Origin: Hormiphora californensis
Taxonomy: Eukaryota > Ctenophora > Tentaculata > Cydippida > Pleurobrachiidae
DNA length: 64,000 nucleotides
NCBI GenBank assembly: GCA_020137815.1
Contig: CM035353.1
Span: 177,001-241,000 of the forward strand
Direction: 5' to 3'
The notes beneath the pieces are model-generated. The model was given only the letters and a program-made list of their open reading frames with translations, had not been told where the DNA came from and searched no databases. Of this stretch, positions 33,537 to 45,500 are shown in pieces; position 1 is the stretch's first letter, and every line of letters starts with the position of its first letter. The translations under genes and the position numbers were made by a program.

Positions 33537-34968
33537 ATTATATATAACTAGCGCACCCATTGGGTGCGCCTCAAGTAAGGGCTTTTTGATAACCCACCCG
33601 GCTTCGCCGGGCGGTTCTTTTCGCCCCTTTCAACGTCAATAACACGGTTGCCATGACAACTGAGTTGGTAACTATGGAGACTGGCATGTTAAAAGTTATT
33701 CGAAAATATTAACAAACTTCCACTGAAGTTCCAAAAGTGTAAACAACAGCTTTACAGCTTTGGTCACTTAAAGTGTTTTATGAAGGAGCAGACTGTCGCT
33801 TAGATACCGCTGAACGAACGACTTCGACGACGTTCATCTCCAAATTATAATAGAGATTAATGGTACACAAACTGGTACACAAACTAGGGTACACAAACTA
33901 CCGATTTATTTCTAGATTGATACGATACAGAGCAAAATGTACAACTCCAGCCACTCTGTTTGTGATATCTCTTTTTACTTCCCTCGAACCACGATCATCA
34001 TGCACTTAAGATACAGCTCGATTTTACCAATTGATGAATCACTCAATGTTGTCTTTAGCGATGATGTATTGTTTGTCTTGTTCCCCTGACACCTTGATAC
34101 ATGCGGCGTGATCAAGATGTTGATACTTCTTTATTACAACATTGGAATTTGGGCCGGGGCCAAGGCCAGAAAAGCAAAATCCGCCCTAAAATCGAAAATT
34201 GGCCCGGCTTTTTTGCAGAGCATGGCCAAATATGTTTGCCTTTTTTCTTGATAATTTTTGGTTTTTTATGGCCTAATTGCTTTTTGACCGGGCTTTTTTG
34301 ATCGGATTTTTATGATCTGGCTTTTTCGGCTTTTCATACATGAAAAGACCAATTTTTAAGGCTTATTGGTAAATTTAAAATAACCCAAAAAAGAAGGGCC
34401 AAAAAAGCCAACCCCACCCTAAATCCGGGATTGATCTGGCTTCCCTCCCCAATGTGCATTCATTGACGTGTTGTTGATAAGCTTTAATCAGATTATAGCT
34501 CATGTAATAGTTACCTGTTTTTATTTTGATAATAACCCGTATAACTAGCTGAGATGAATCATGTACATTTCCTCATTAATCTAAGTTTGGCATAATTGTG
34601 TGTTAATTTATCTAATCTTTGACCATCTAATAGATGATCTATAGGTGATGAATTGATATATTATCTTCTACATATGAATAAATCAGCACCAATCAATCAG
34701 TGGGTCCCTATTGCCTGGCTAGACTGTGTTTCGGGCGCCCCGCACCTACCTTTACAAATGTAAAGGGAGGGTTAGAACATAACAAGGTTCCTATTGCCCC
34801 AGGATAGGATCTCTGTCATCATACATGTATCTGTATAATACCTTTATTTTAGCTTGTACCTAATCCGTGGCTTGTTAATGTTATACACACAGAGTGACGC
34901 AGATTGCTGTGATCTCATTTCTCACTGCCACTACCGCCCTTGATTTGTGTATGTTTCAACAAGGAAAG

Positions 34969-34974
<6 letters not shown>

Positions 34975-35042
<68 letters not shown>

Positions 35043-35192
35043 AGACAAAAAGAGAGGGAATTAGCGCTAGCTGCGAGGTGGTAAAAATAGGACCGTGTCA
35101 GCAGCTGTGGGAGCAAGCTGGTTTGTTCAACACAAGCTTTTTGCCAACTATCTATAAACTATAATCTCTTTCTCTCTCTCTCTCTCCTTCTC

Positions 35193-35290
<98 letters not shown>

Positions 35291-35297
35291 CTCTCTT
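34975..35297. repeat. (GA)n then (CT)n microsatellite pair
   Basis: GA tract at about 34975-35042 and CT tract at about 35167-35297, about 125 bp apart, so the pair could form a long hairpin. Confidence 0.93.
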
Positions 35298-35640
35298 TGT
35301 GAACTTCATTTTCGTTCTCTCATGTTTTTGCTCCAATTTTAGCTACAATTTCGTCTGTACTGCACCAGTCGCTTTTTGTGAAAAAAGTGAAACAACTACC
35401 AACACTAACTAACTATCAATTCTATATTTGCCTTGATTTTCTAGTTGTTCAAGCCTTTTTAATCGACTATTACCCCTTTAACAACATATTATGTTTATTT
35501 GTAACGATTCCGAGCTCAGTTAATCTTCAGAACAGTACATTTTAACTTATTGGCTATACCTTATTATTCGCTTATTCGTACACCTAATCGTAGTTGAAAT
35601 GTGGACTTTTTTCATTTTACAGTGGGAGTGGAACTAGTAC

Positions 35641-35819
35641 TACAGTCGGACCCCGATTTAGTGGCCCGATTTAGTGGCACCCCGATTTACTATTTAGTGG
35701 CAGGATATTTTTCCCCCGATATACGAAAATTAACATTATTTGAACCCGATTTAGTGGCACCCCGATTTAGTGGCAGGATTTTTCCCCCGAGGATGCCACT
35801 AAATCGGGGTCCGACTGTA
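35641..35819. mobile_element. pogo/Tigger-like MITE with TA target
   Basis: TA-CAGTCGGACCCCGATTTAG ... CTAAATCGGGGTCCGACTG-TA, with the motif CCCGATTTAGTGGCA repeated inside. The terminal CAGTxGxxCC and TA target are the pattern of pogo/Tigger-type Tc1-mariner elements. Shorter copy at 45690-45776; degenerate relatives at 38108-38200, 43345-43495, 54577-54776 and 63340-63475. Confidence 0.85.
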
Positions 35820-36531
35820 AATTAGTGTACAGTGGTGTAGAGACAAGTGGTACATGGGAATCAATTTGAATAACAAATAATTTCTTGGTTCAATTCAACT
35901 GAGTAATAAGAGGGGGTGGAATGTTCAATGTTTCCTAAACAGCCACACTTTTCTATGCTGTTGTTCAGCATATGGTAGAAGCGTGGGGACCGATGTTCCT
36001 TTTTTAACACACTGAGAGAGTTGTTTTGTAGGGGGGGGGGGGTGTTCCTTTTTTAACACACTGAGAGAGTTGTTTTGTAGGGGGAGAGTTGTTTTGTAAT
36101 TATCGTACATGTATTACATGTTTTGTGGGGGGCCGCTAATTATCGTACATCCATCTTTTCTAACAGGCTAGTAGAAATAATCTCGGGATGTTCATTGCAT
36201 TGCAGGATTGTATTGGGGAAATGAGCCATCTGAGTTAATATAAATTCGTCTGTGGTGACAATGTCACCGTGTTTTTCTGACTAACATGGTTCACATGTGA
36301 ATTCACTGTGTGTGTATGTTACACGCCATAACAGTAACCGCCGTATTGCTATTGTTATATGGCTCCTCTCCGTATCTAGAATATATCACGTTCATCACCA
36401 CGTTGCATGTATAACATATTGTTTGAAGGGCTTCTGGTCACGTGTACTACAAATTGTTACATATTCCCCTAACCCCGGGTTTTCTACCCTTTTTGTAGAT
36501 ATAAGCCATGATATAGAACAAAACTGGGAGT

Positions 36532-39500
36532 ATGAAACGACTGAATTCCACAGTGATAGCTGCAACTCTACTTATCTTGTTGAGTGCTGCAGTTTCAGAA
36601 GACTACTCCGATGATTATATACACACCCCTGGAAAATGCATCCTACAGGTATGTGTACAATACAATACAATACAATACAATACAATACAATACAATACAA
36701 TACAATACAATACAATACAATACAATACAATACAATACAATACAATACAATACAATACAATACAATACAATACAATACAATACAATACAATACAATACAA
36801 TACAATACAATACAATACAATACAATACAATACAATCTTAATTATTATAATAGCACGTACTATGAGAAGGTAATTGAGGTTTTTGCATAACCTAACATGT
36901 ACTAATACTTCTTCCTATATAGGGGTCTTGCAACAACTCCCTACCCTGTGCGGTCAATGGAAGTGACCCATACAGTCCTGATACAGAACACCAACAACTT
37001 CTACTGGACATCTGCCCCATGGTAATATATAGTAGCTAGGTAGTATATTTTTGTAGTAGCAATAAATTGTTAAAATGGTGGTTTGTTTGTGTATAGTAGC
37101 TAATAGGTAGCTATATTACTATTAGTATAGGTGGTTTATTTGTTTGTTTGTTTTATTTGTAATCGAAATTTGGACTATAATGCAATATGCTGCGAAGGGA
37201 AGCTCCACTTGCATTTACACACATAAAGTCATGCTATACCATATCATGGTATATTTCTATCGAGTATATATATAATTAGAAGAAAACTTATGGGGCACGG
37301 AGTTATGTGGCCTAGCCATGTTATCTTTTATCTCGACCTTAAAATTTTGGTCGAAGAGCCCCTAGTATAACGCTAAAGTTTTCACAGCGTCGACTGTGCA
37401 CGGTATAAAAGGTAATTTGAATAGGTCTCTCTGTCCCATTCTAGGGACCGGGGCAGCTGCTTCAGTAGCATGGCACTACTGTACTAGTGGTAGTGTCGGA
37501 CTAGTGGCACTACTACTAGTGGTAGTGTCGGCCCCGAGTAAAGTAACTAAAAGGGAATGTACTAAAATGGCTGTTCAGCTGTTTGAAGGTTCATTAATAA
37601 TTAGGGGAGTGCTCTCCCCACCTCTTTTGTTCATTGTTGTTAAGTTGTTAAGTTCGTCATCTGAACTACTGCAGCTGTACCAAGTTGTGTATGCTTTTTG
37701 TGTGTAACCCAAGTTCCTAACAATCAATTTCAGTACGCCAACAGTCCCAATGGTGTGTGTTGCTCCAAGGAACAACTTCTAGACTTTAAAAGCCAGTAAG
37801 TTTTAGCTTTTAGCTTCTAGACTTTTTTCGTCCATTGTCCGATTTATAAATCTGTCTCTTACTAAGAGTCTTAGGGACCACCGTCACAGTTTCCGGAATA
37901 ACGTCTATACCGCATGAATTGCTATATTGGATGGCCCAATAATAACTGCAGTGGTTGTTAACCACCCCCCCCCCCCCTACCTAGGTTAGCAGTTGTGACT
38001 CCTATCATTGGTGGATGTGAGGCCTGCATGCACGACTTTAAGGCCATTGAGTGTGGGTTCTTCTGCGACCCGGACCATTCCCAATTTGTACAGGTAGATA
38101 CAAATAACAGTTGGGCACTGATTTACCGGGGTTAACCGGGGTTCTGGTAAATCGGAGTTCTGTTAAATTGTACATATATATTCCATACCAGCGGTGTGGT
38201 CCCAATGAGGGATCTGCAGTCTGCTGCACACCATATATAATAGTGCATTGTGGATTCAATCCAGCACCTACCATATCAGTTATTAAGTATCACCCGTTAT
38301 CACCCATTAAGTATCACCAGCCCATCACCCGTTCCCCCCATGTGCAGATAACGAACGCGACGTACAATGATACTGCTGATGCGACAGTGGTATCGGGTAT
38401 CCGGTACTTCATCACAGAGGATCTCGCGGAGAGAATCTACACCGCTTGCAGGAGGGTCAAAGACACAATAACCGGTGGTATAGGTAAATTTCTTTATTCC
38501 TGATTTCTAATGATCTTTAGCTGTACATACATGGCAAAACCCTTATCTAGACTTGTTAATACGACCGGCACTGATCTCCCTTTTACCCCCCCCCCCCCCC
38601 CTGACTTGTTGAGTAACCCAGTAACCCACCCCTTTTACCCCCCCCCCCCCTGACTTGTTTAGTAACCCACCCCTTTTACCCCCCCCCCCTCTGACTTGTT
38701 TAGTAACCCAGTAACCCCTTACCCAACAACCCCCCGACAGGTATAGCGTACGTGTGTGGCTCTGCTAATTGTGACCAGGAGGAATTCTACGTCTCTCTAG
38801 GTGACAACCCTTATGTAGATTTGAAGGTTGACTTCATTGTGGACGATGAGAGTGACGTCAGCTACGTGACACCCCTCGGCGATGAGGTAATTATATATCG
38901 AATATATATAGGGCTATATTTAATAGTTGTGATGGGATGAACAAACACGGTGACAATTATGGATTCATGCCCTTTAAATCACCGAGCTACTTTATTTTGA
39001 TGGGGGTTTTCCACATGCTGCAGCGATCGCATCTTCAGTTTCATTCACATTCTAGTATTCCACCAACCATGTGTCACTGTGGTCACCACAACCAGATCCA
39101 CTACCTGCCCCACCGCGAATTCCTACCACAAAGCTTTTTCACGTGCATATGATACGTACGTCACAATATTGTGTACATTCATGTGTGCCACATACAGGAG
39201 ATCTAAAATGGGAGTGTCACTAATTGCCAATTAGTGGAACGTATGTGTCGTGTATTGCATATGCATGGGGGCATACAGTGCAGTGAGAACCACAAGTGCG
39301 TGACCACTTACCACTGAAGTTGCACAGTACGTGACTATACTGTCAGGCATTGGCGAGTACACTACTAGTTATAGCAATCATGTAGTACTATAACAGTATG
39401 CCGAAATTTACCACATATTCTAACTCTTATACTCCCACAATACTGGGAGGGTTAGGACATCTGAACAATACACTATAACCACATCATATTTTCAGTTCAT

Positions 39501-42500
39501 ATACGACTGTGACGAGGAGGTGAACAACAAGACCTGCCTGTGTACGGACTGTGACGCTAAGGTGTGCCCCGTGATTGTTGAAGATGACACTACAGTGTAC
39601 TGGCACTTCACCCTTCCTACTGGCCTGGGTATCTGGCTGGTACTAATAGTAGCAGTGGTTGTTCCTACATTCCTTCATAAACCAAGGAAAACAGCCTCCA
39701 ATAACGGTCAGTGTAGTAACAGTGTCATGCCAAGCTCCCACTGATGTCAGGTGCACCTGCACTGGCCTGTAGAGGGAGTGTTTCAATTCAGCCGCCATTT
39801 CAAATAGCCAGTCGCTACCCTATATTGTATTTGTTCAGTAGGCATGACGGATGTGAAACCTGTGGAAGGACAGCAAAACCAAGCCATCGATATGACAAGC
39901 CCTAACTTGGTAAGCGTCCTAATTCCTGCAAAGTATAATTGTGTACTGATCGATATAATGAAAAGGATCGAAAGTACCTTATAATACGCTTATAATTGTA
40001 CAATATTATATTTCCCATGTTTCCCACAGGCCGCCTCAAGAGGGAAAACGAATGGTCACGTAAGGACGAAGTAGTCTTCAGAAGCCACCAGTTGCCCCCT
40101 TTTCGCCACAACTTTCTACAGCCAGCACCGTCCACGGCCGTAAGTGTAATATTTAACTAATTAATTAAGTGTAATTAACTAATTAATCTTGTCAAATTGT
40201 TAAATTACATAACTATGAGGAAAATCGCTTCATTTGTTGTACTACAGCTGCCATTGTCATATGTTTCATGTGCTGTGGTTGTCTATATATATATTCATTT
40301 AATGTGAACCCCTAATCCCCCATGATATCATGGAACCCCCAACTAATTGATATTGGTGTATGTAACCCCTATAATGTGTCATATATATCCTATGTAGTAG
40401 TTGACGCTGAAAATGAAGATTTGATCAAATATCCAGGGACGCCACTACTGGCTTTATATCAACGTAATGATTATCAGCAACTTCAATTATATGTCTTTCG
40501 TTATTTAGGATCTCTATACTGATACCGACATAAGACGTCTTCTTAAAAAGCCTAATATTATATAATATGTTGTCTTCTGAGTGTCTTTTCCACATAGAAT
40601 ATGTCGTATATATATGTCTCTTTTATCATAATGTCCCTTGTAAAGCAAGCCTCATAATAATAGCTCTTACTTCACTGGAAACCATCTTCTGATCTTGTTG
40701 CACACCCGCCCTGGTTACCTCAAGCACGTACCCCGCCCTCAAAACCCGCCCTTTCGCCCCCAAAACCCCCGCGCCCTTTCCTCAGACGGTCCTCCCCCAA
40801 AACCCCCGCCCTTTCCTCAGATGGTCCTCCCCCAAACCTCCGCCCTTTCCTCAGACGGTCCTCACCCAAAACCCCCGCCCTTTCCTCAGACGGTCCTCCC
40901 CCAAACCTCCCCCCTTTCCTCAGACGGTCCTCCCCCAAAACCCTCGCCCCCTTTCCTCAGACGGTCGACACGAGTCCGATATGTCTTCTGATTTAATCGA
41001 TCATGACTTCGGTAATTGAGAGCAGAATGGCAATCTTACAACAAAATGCTTGATTTTATTATGTGTGGGATTGAGAGCAATATTGTGTGCGAAAGACAGG
41101 AATCGACCGAATCAGGAAATACTAGTCCCTGATTGGCTGATAACCAGTCACCTGACCTAAATAACGAGTTCTGATTGGTTGTTTACTTGTGTCGGTCGGT
41201 TCCTGGTGAAAGATTTTGAGGTTTTCAAACAAAATGAAACCCCGCCAAGATTTTCTTTCAAGCATGCAGCTATTATACTGATAAAGCATGACATCTTATT
41301 TGGTACATGTTAGTGATATAGAAGAAGGGATGGGCAAATGCGAAATAGAACACACATTTATTTGATTTCAAATAGTTGTATTATTGCAGATCTAATGTGC
41401 ATTTAATTTCGTATTTGCCCATTCCCCTACATATCATTTCTGCTTTGTTCTTTGGTTTTACAGCAATTCTCCGTTACACGGATATATGTGTGCTAACAGT
41501 GCTAACAGTACCTTGTTTACAGATCACGACGAAGCTAGGTCACTGATAACAAAGAAAGATAGTATTTTCTCATTCTGGCTAAGATGGGGCCCTCGACTCG
41601 GTAATTTACATATTTTACAGAAAATTGATGTAGCAATTATAACGGACCCTGGCCCAGCGGTCCAGTATGTTTACCAAAATATACCAGCTATATGTAATAT
41701 AATTACTAATATAACAATCCAATTCTAACAGGTGAAATGTGGTCCAATCTGATATACCGATATTGTTGGACTGTCCTGGGACTGTCAATATTTCTAGTTG
41801 CTATTTGTTGTGGAGGATGGTACAACTTCTCCATCACAACGGGTGGGTAGTAATACTATAACTATATATATAGTTAGTATAGTTAGTATAGAACGAAATG
41901 ATGTGTTTCAATTGATTCAATATATCGTGGACTAATATAGTATCAATTGATCTAAGATCTCCATATATGTGATGCCCAATGTTATGCCTAAGCATGTGTC
42001 ATGTATGAAACTAGTAAGACGATTCTACTTGCCTTTATTTGATAGCTCCTCTCCTGCCAGATCCGATCCGACTGTGGACTTCTGAGAGTAGTGTCAGTAG
42101 ACAGCAGAAGGTGGATTATGATGGTCTTTTTGGCACCTCTTACAGGGCATGTCAGATGGTGGTCAAACAGAAAAGTGACACCCTGTACAATGTAAATGGA
42201 AAGGATGTCTCTGGACTCTTTACCTCAGATAATTTGAAGAATATCTATGATATGATGAGCTATATACAAAACATAAAAGGTAGGAATATGTTAATGACAA
42301 TAGTTATAAGTATACTGATCATTATGAACCTATCTAGGAATCACATATTTATCGTTCCAGAAAATTTGACCAGGACTAACTAACCAAGTATACTTATAGT
42401 ATAGGTACATCAAGTACATCAACTACTGCATGGTTGATATGAGCTAATTAACAAGCTGTTTACCCTTCCCTGTCAGTGCCAAACCCAGATGGTAATGGGG

Positions 42501-45500
42501 ACGATGTTGAGTATTCGGATATCTGTTATAAGCCCCTTGGTGATTTCAACACCACTGATCCTGGGGAGGACTGTGCCACATTATCCATCTTCCAATGGCT
42601 TGATAATGATAGGGATGCTCTCAACGCACCCACCTCGTACATAACGGTATTACAACATTTGAGTTGCCTATATTGTGACACTTCGCTCGCTCTACAAGCA
42701 ATATATTTGCTGGTTATTATACTCGTAATAATAATCACACTCAATTATTGCCGGCCAGAATCTTCAATTACCAGCAAGAAACGTATCGCCGTCAAGACAT
42801 CTTTAAAAACCACCCACCACTGTTTACAGAAGTTTGAGAAGTGTGCCGATGCCAACCTCCTCCCTGAATGTCTGGCATCCTTCAGAGGTCCCTCCGAAAC
42901 CAAATATGTCCTGGGTAGGTACAGTTTGTGCAATTGTATTAATTACTATAATAATGTAATGTATTGACTATTGACAGAGTATAGATCTTGAGTAATGAGT
43001 CCCCTGACACTGTGCTAAAAAGAAACTATATGAACAATTCAAAGTATAGATCTTGCCTGTTTCGCTTATTATACCCAACAATTGTTTCATACCAACTGGA
43101 TCGGAAGCCAGCTGTAACACCCCACTCTATTTCCCTGCAGGTGGCTATAACGAGGAGACGTATGACTACCTCAAATCCAACTCCATCATTGTCACCTTTG
43201 CTCTGGACGGATCCACCGAGAAACTGGAATCCATATTGGCTTGGGAAACTGCCCTGAAGGATTATCTGCTGGAGCAGATCAAAGTCAAATCAGACACAAT
43301 GGACATCGCCTTTTCAACTGACCGTGCATTAGAGGTACAGTACTCGGACCCCAATTTACCGGGATGCTCGAGGGAAAGGAGTTTGCCCAGTAAATCGGGG
43401 TGCAAATACCGTTACTTTCCCATTTCGGGGAAAGTGTATCATCCCGCGTAAATCGGGGTTCCGGTAAACCGGGGCCCAGTAAATCGGTGTCCAAATTGAT
43501 GTCTTGTTGCTCCTTTATAAATAAAAATGTTTACTCCTTCATAAAACCAGCCATACCCCTTGACAGGATGAGATAGATAGAGCATCACACGCTGATGTGT
43601 TCACCATTGTACTGAGCTATATTCTAATGTTCGTGTATGTAGGTGTAACCTTAGGAGACTTTGATACATCACCAAAAGGTTGTCTTCTTAATTCAAAGGT
43701 ATGAATAACCGCGGGGAGTGAACATGATTATTATAGGGCAATCATTACAATGAGATGTGATTCTTAAAAGTTTTACATTTTGAACCATAATATCACATCC
43801 CTCTCCCTCAGGCGCTGTTAGGTGTTGGTGGAGTGATACTGGCCTTTGCCAGTGTCATCAGTGCTCTGGGGGTGACCTCCTACGCAGGTCTACCCTCCAC
43901 GCTGATCGTTATTGAAGTGGTGCCATTCCTGATTCTTGCTGTGGGTGTAGACAATGTTTACATCATGGTTCAGGGGGTTCAGAGACAGATCACAGAGAGG
44001 ATTGAGAGGGGTGAGGTACCTGATAAGGAGTCTGTGAAGGGTGTTCTAAGCTGTATGATGAGGGACACCTTTCCTTCAATGATTCTCAGTTCACTCTGTC
44101 AAATGGTAGGTGCAGTATTCACACACATTTACCCACACCCCCCTACACCCCCCTCCACCCCACCCCATCCCACCCACCCCCACCCCTCCCACCCCACCCC
44201 CTTTATTAACAAAGTATATTTCATATCCAGCTCACTCTGTCAAATGGTAGGTTTTACTAAAAACCGGGGTCCCAGTACTGTTATAACATTGATAGCATTG
44301 CTTTTCATTTTCAAGAACCAGAAAACAAACAATAGTTAACAGCTTGAATTGTATTTAGATTTTCATGTAGGTATACTTAAAAATAACAATTTAGCATCAT
44401 TAAATTATGGGATTATATTTGGCTGCCATTACAAGCTAGTAATGGCCCGTGGATAAATTTAAAAATAGCTGCGAATATTGATTTTGCGACCTCTTTTTAG
44501 TCCGGGGAAGCCGGGGGTGTATCATCGAGCTGAAGGGTTTCTTGAACCTGTTTGCTAGAGCTGCGAACCCTAGCTACTACCGCCTTCAACATTGTAAATG
44601 TGAGAAAAGTGGCTTCATGAAGAGATATTTGAACTGACAGTTTCACTATATCGCAAATAGATATATTACCCATTTGATAAAGTGCCCTACTTACAAAAGA
44701 ACAACTTCCCGCCACATTAGTACCCACCATATTCAATCTAAAACAGCTACTCGCATTATATGGCCTTGTGACAAGTAGCACTATATCATATATAATTTCA
44801 ACGAAGGAGTTGGCAACTGTCAGCATACTAATCCTTTGCCGGGCACCAGACACAAGCTTGTGGGAGGCCATGTAGTTTTTGAATGAGATTAAGAGATAGA
44901 TAACACAGCAAAACAAGCTGACCCCAAAACTAGCGAGAATGGAGGTGTTGGTGACTATTGTCCTAGTGAGCTGCCGGTCTTGGAAGAAACATAGTGAGTG
45001 ACGGTTGTAAGCCTCGATGACAAACCAACCCGTGAACACGGTTGTGAAGAGAAATACAAGACACCAACATGAAACTGCAGCAGCACGAACAATAGTATTT
45101 TTGTGAATTCTAAACTTCAGCGGGAACGCGATCATATAAATTTGAAACACATACACATTGATAGAGCTAAGCTTGAAAGCTCCTAAGCTGCATTGTGTCA
45201 AGATAAGCATGATAGGTTTAAGAAACAAGTAGCGGGAAGGTATGTAAAAGTGCAACACACATCCACAAAGAAGTGATCCGTTAACAAAGCACCAAAAGGG
45301 CTGGTTACATCGTAACAATCTCAGTGTCCAATTCTCTCTCTTTGTAAACCTCAACAGAAAGGTGATGGCAGACATTATCACCATGACAGCAGGGTAACCT
45401 AGCCATATCAGGAGCTCAGTGACAGGAAAGACAATGGAATCTGTCCTATCCGGTACAGCACCATTGTAATCTATTGTTGAGTTCACAAGGAATGCGGTCA

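Noticed and set aside
36532-36890. Several frames of 60-113 codons across the (TACAA)n tract
   Set aside because: They are pentanucleotide repeat translations. Only the 39 codons before the donor at 36649 belong to a gene.
39902-40135. 77-codon minus-strand frame and a plus-strand frame at 40322-40522
   Set aside because: No splice or homology support; they lie within NPC1-like intron sequence.
42476-42967. Reading straight through the NPC1-like intron at 42647-42778 as one long exon
   Set aside because: It would put a very hydrophobic segment (YLLVIILVIIITL) into a lumenal loop, and good donor and acceptor signals flank it.
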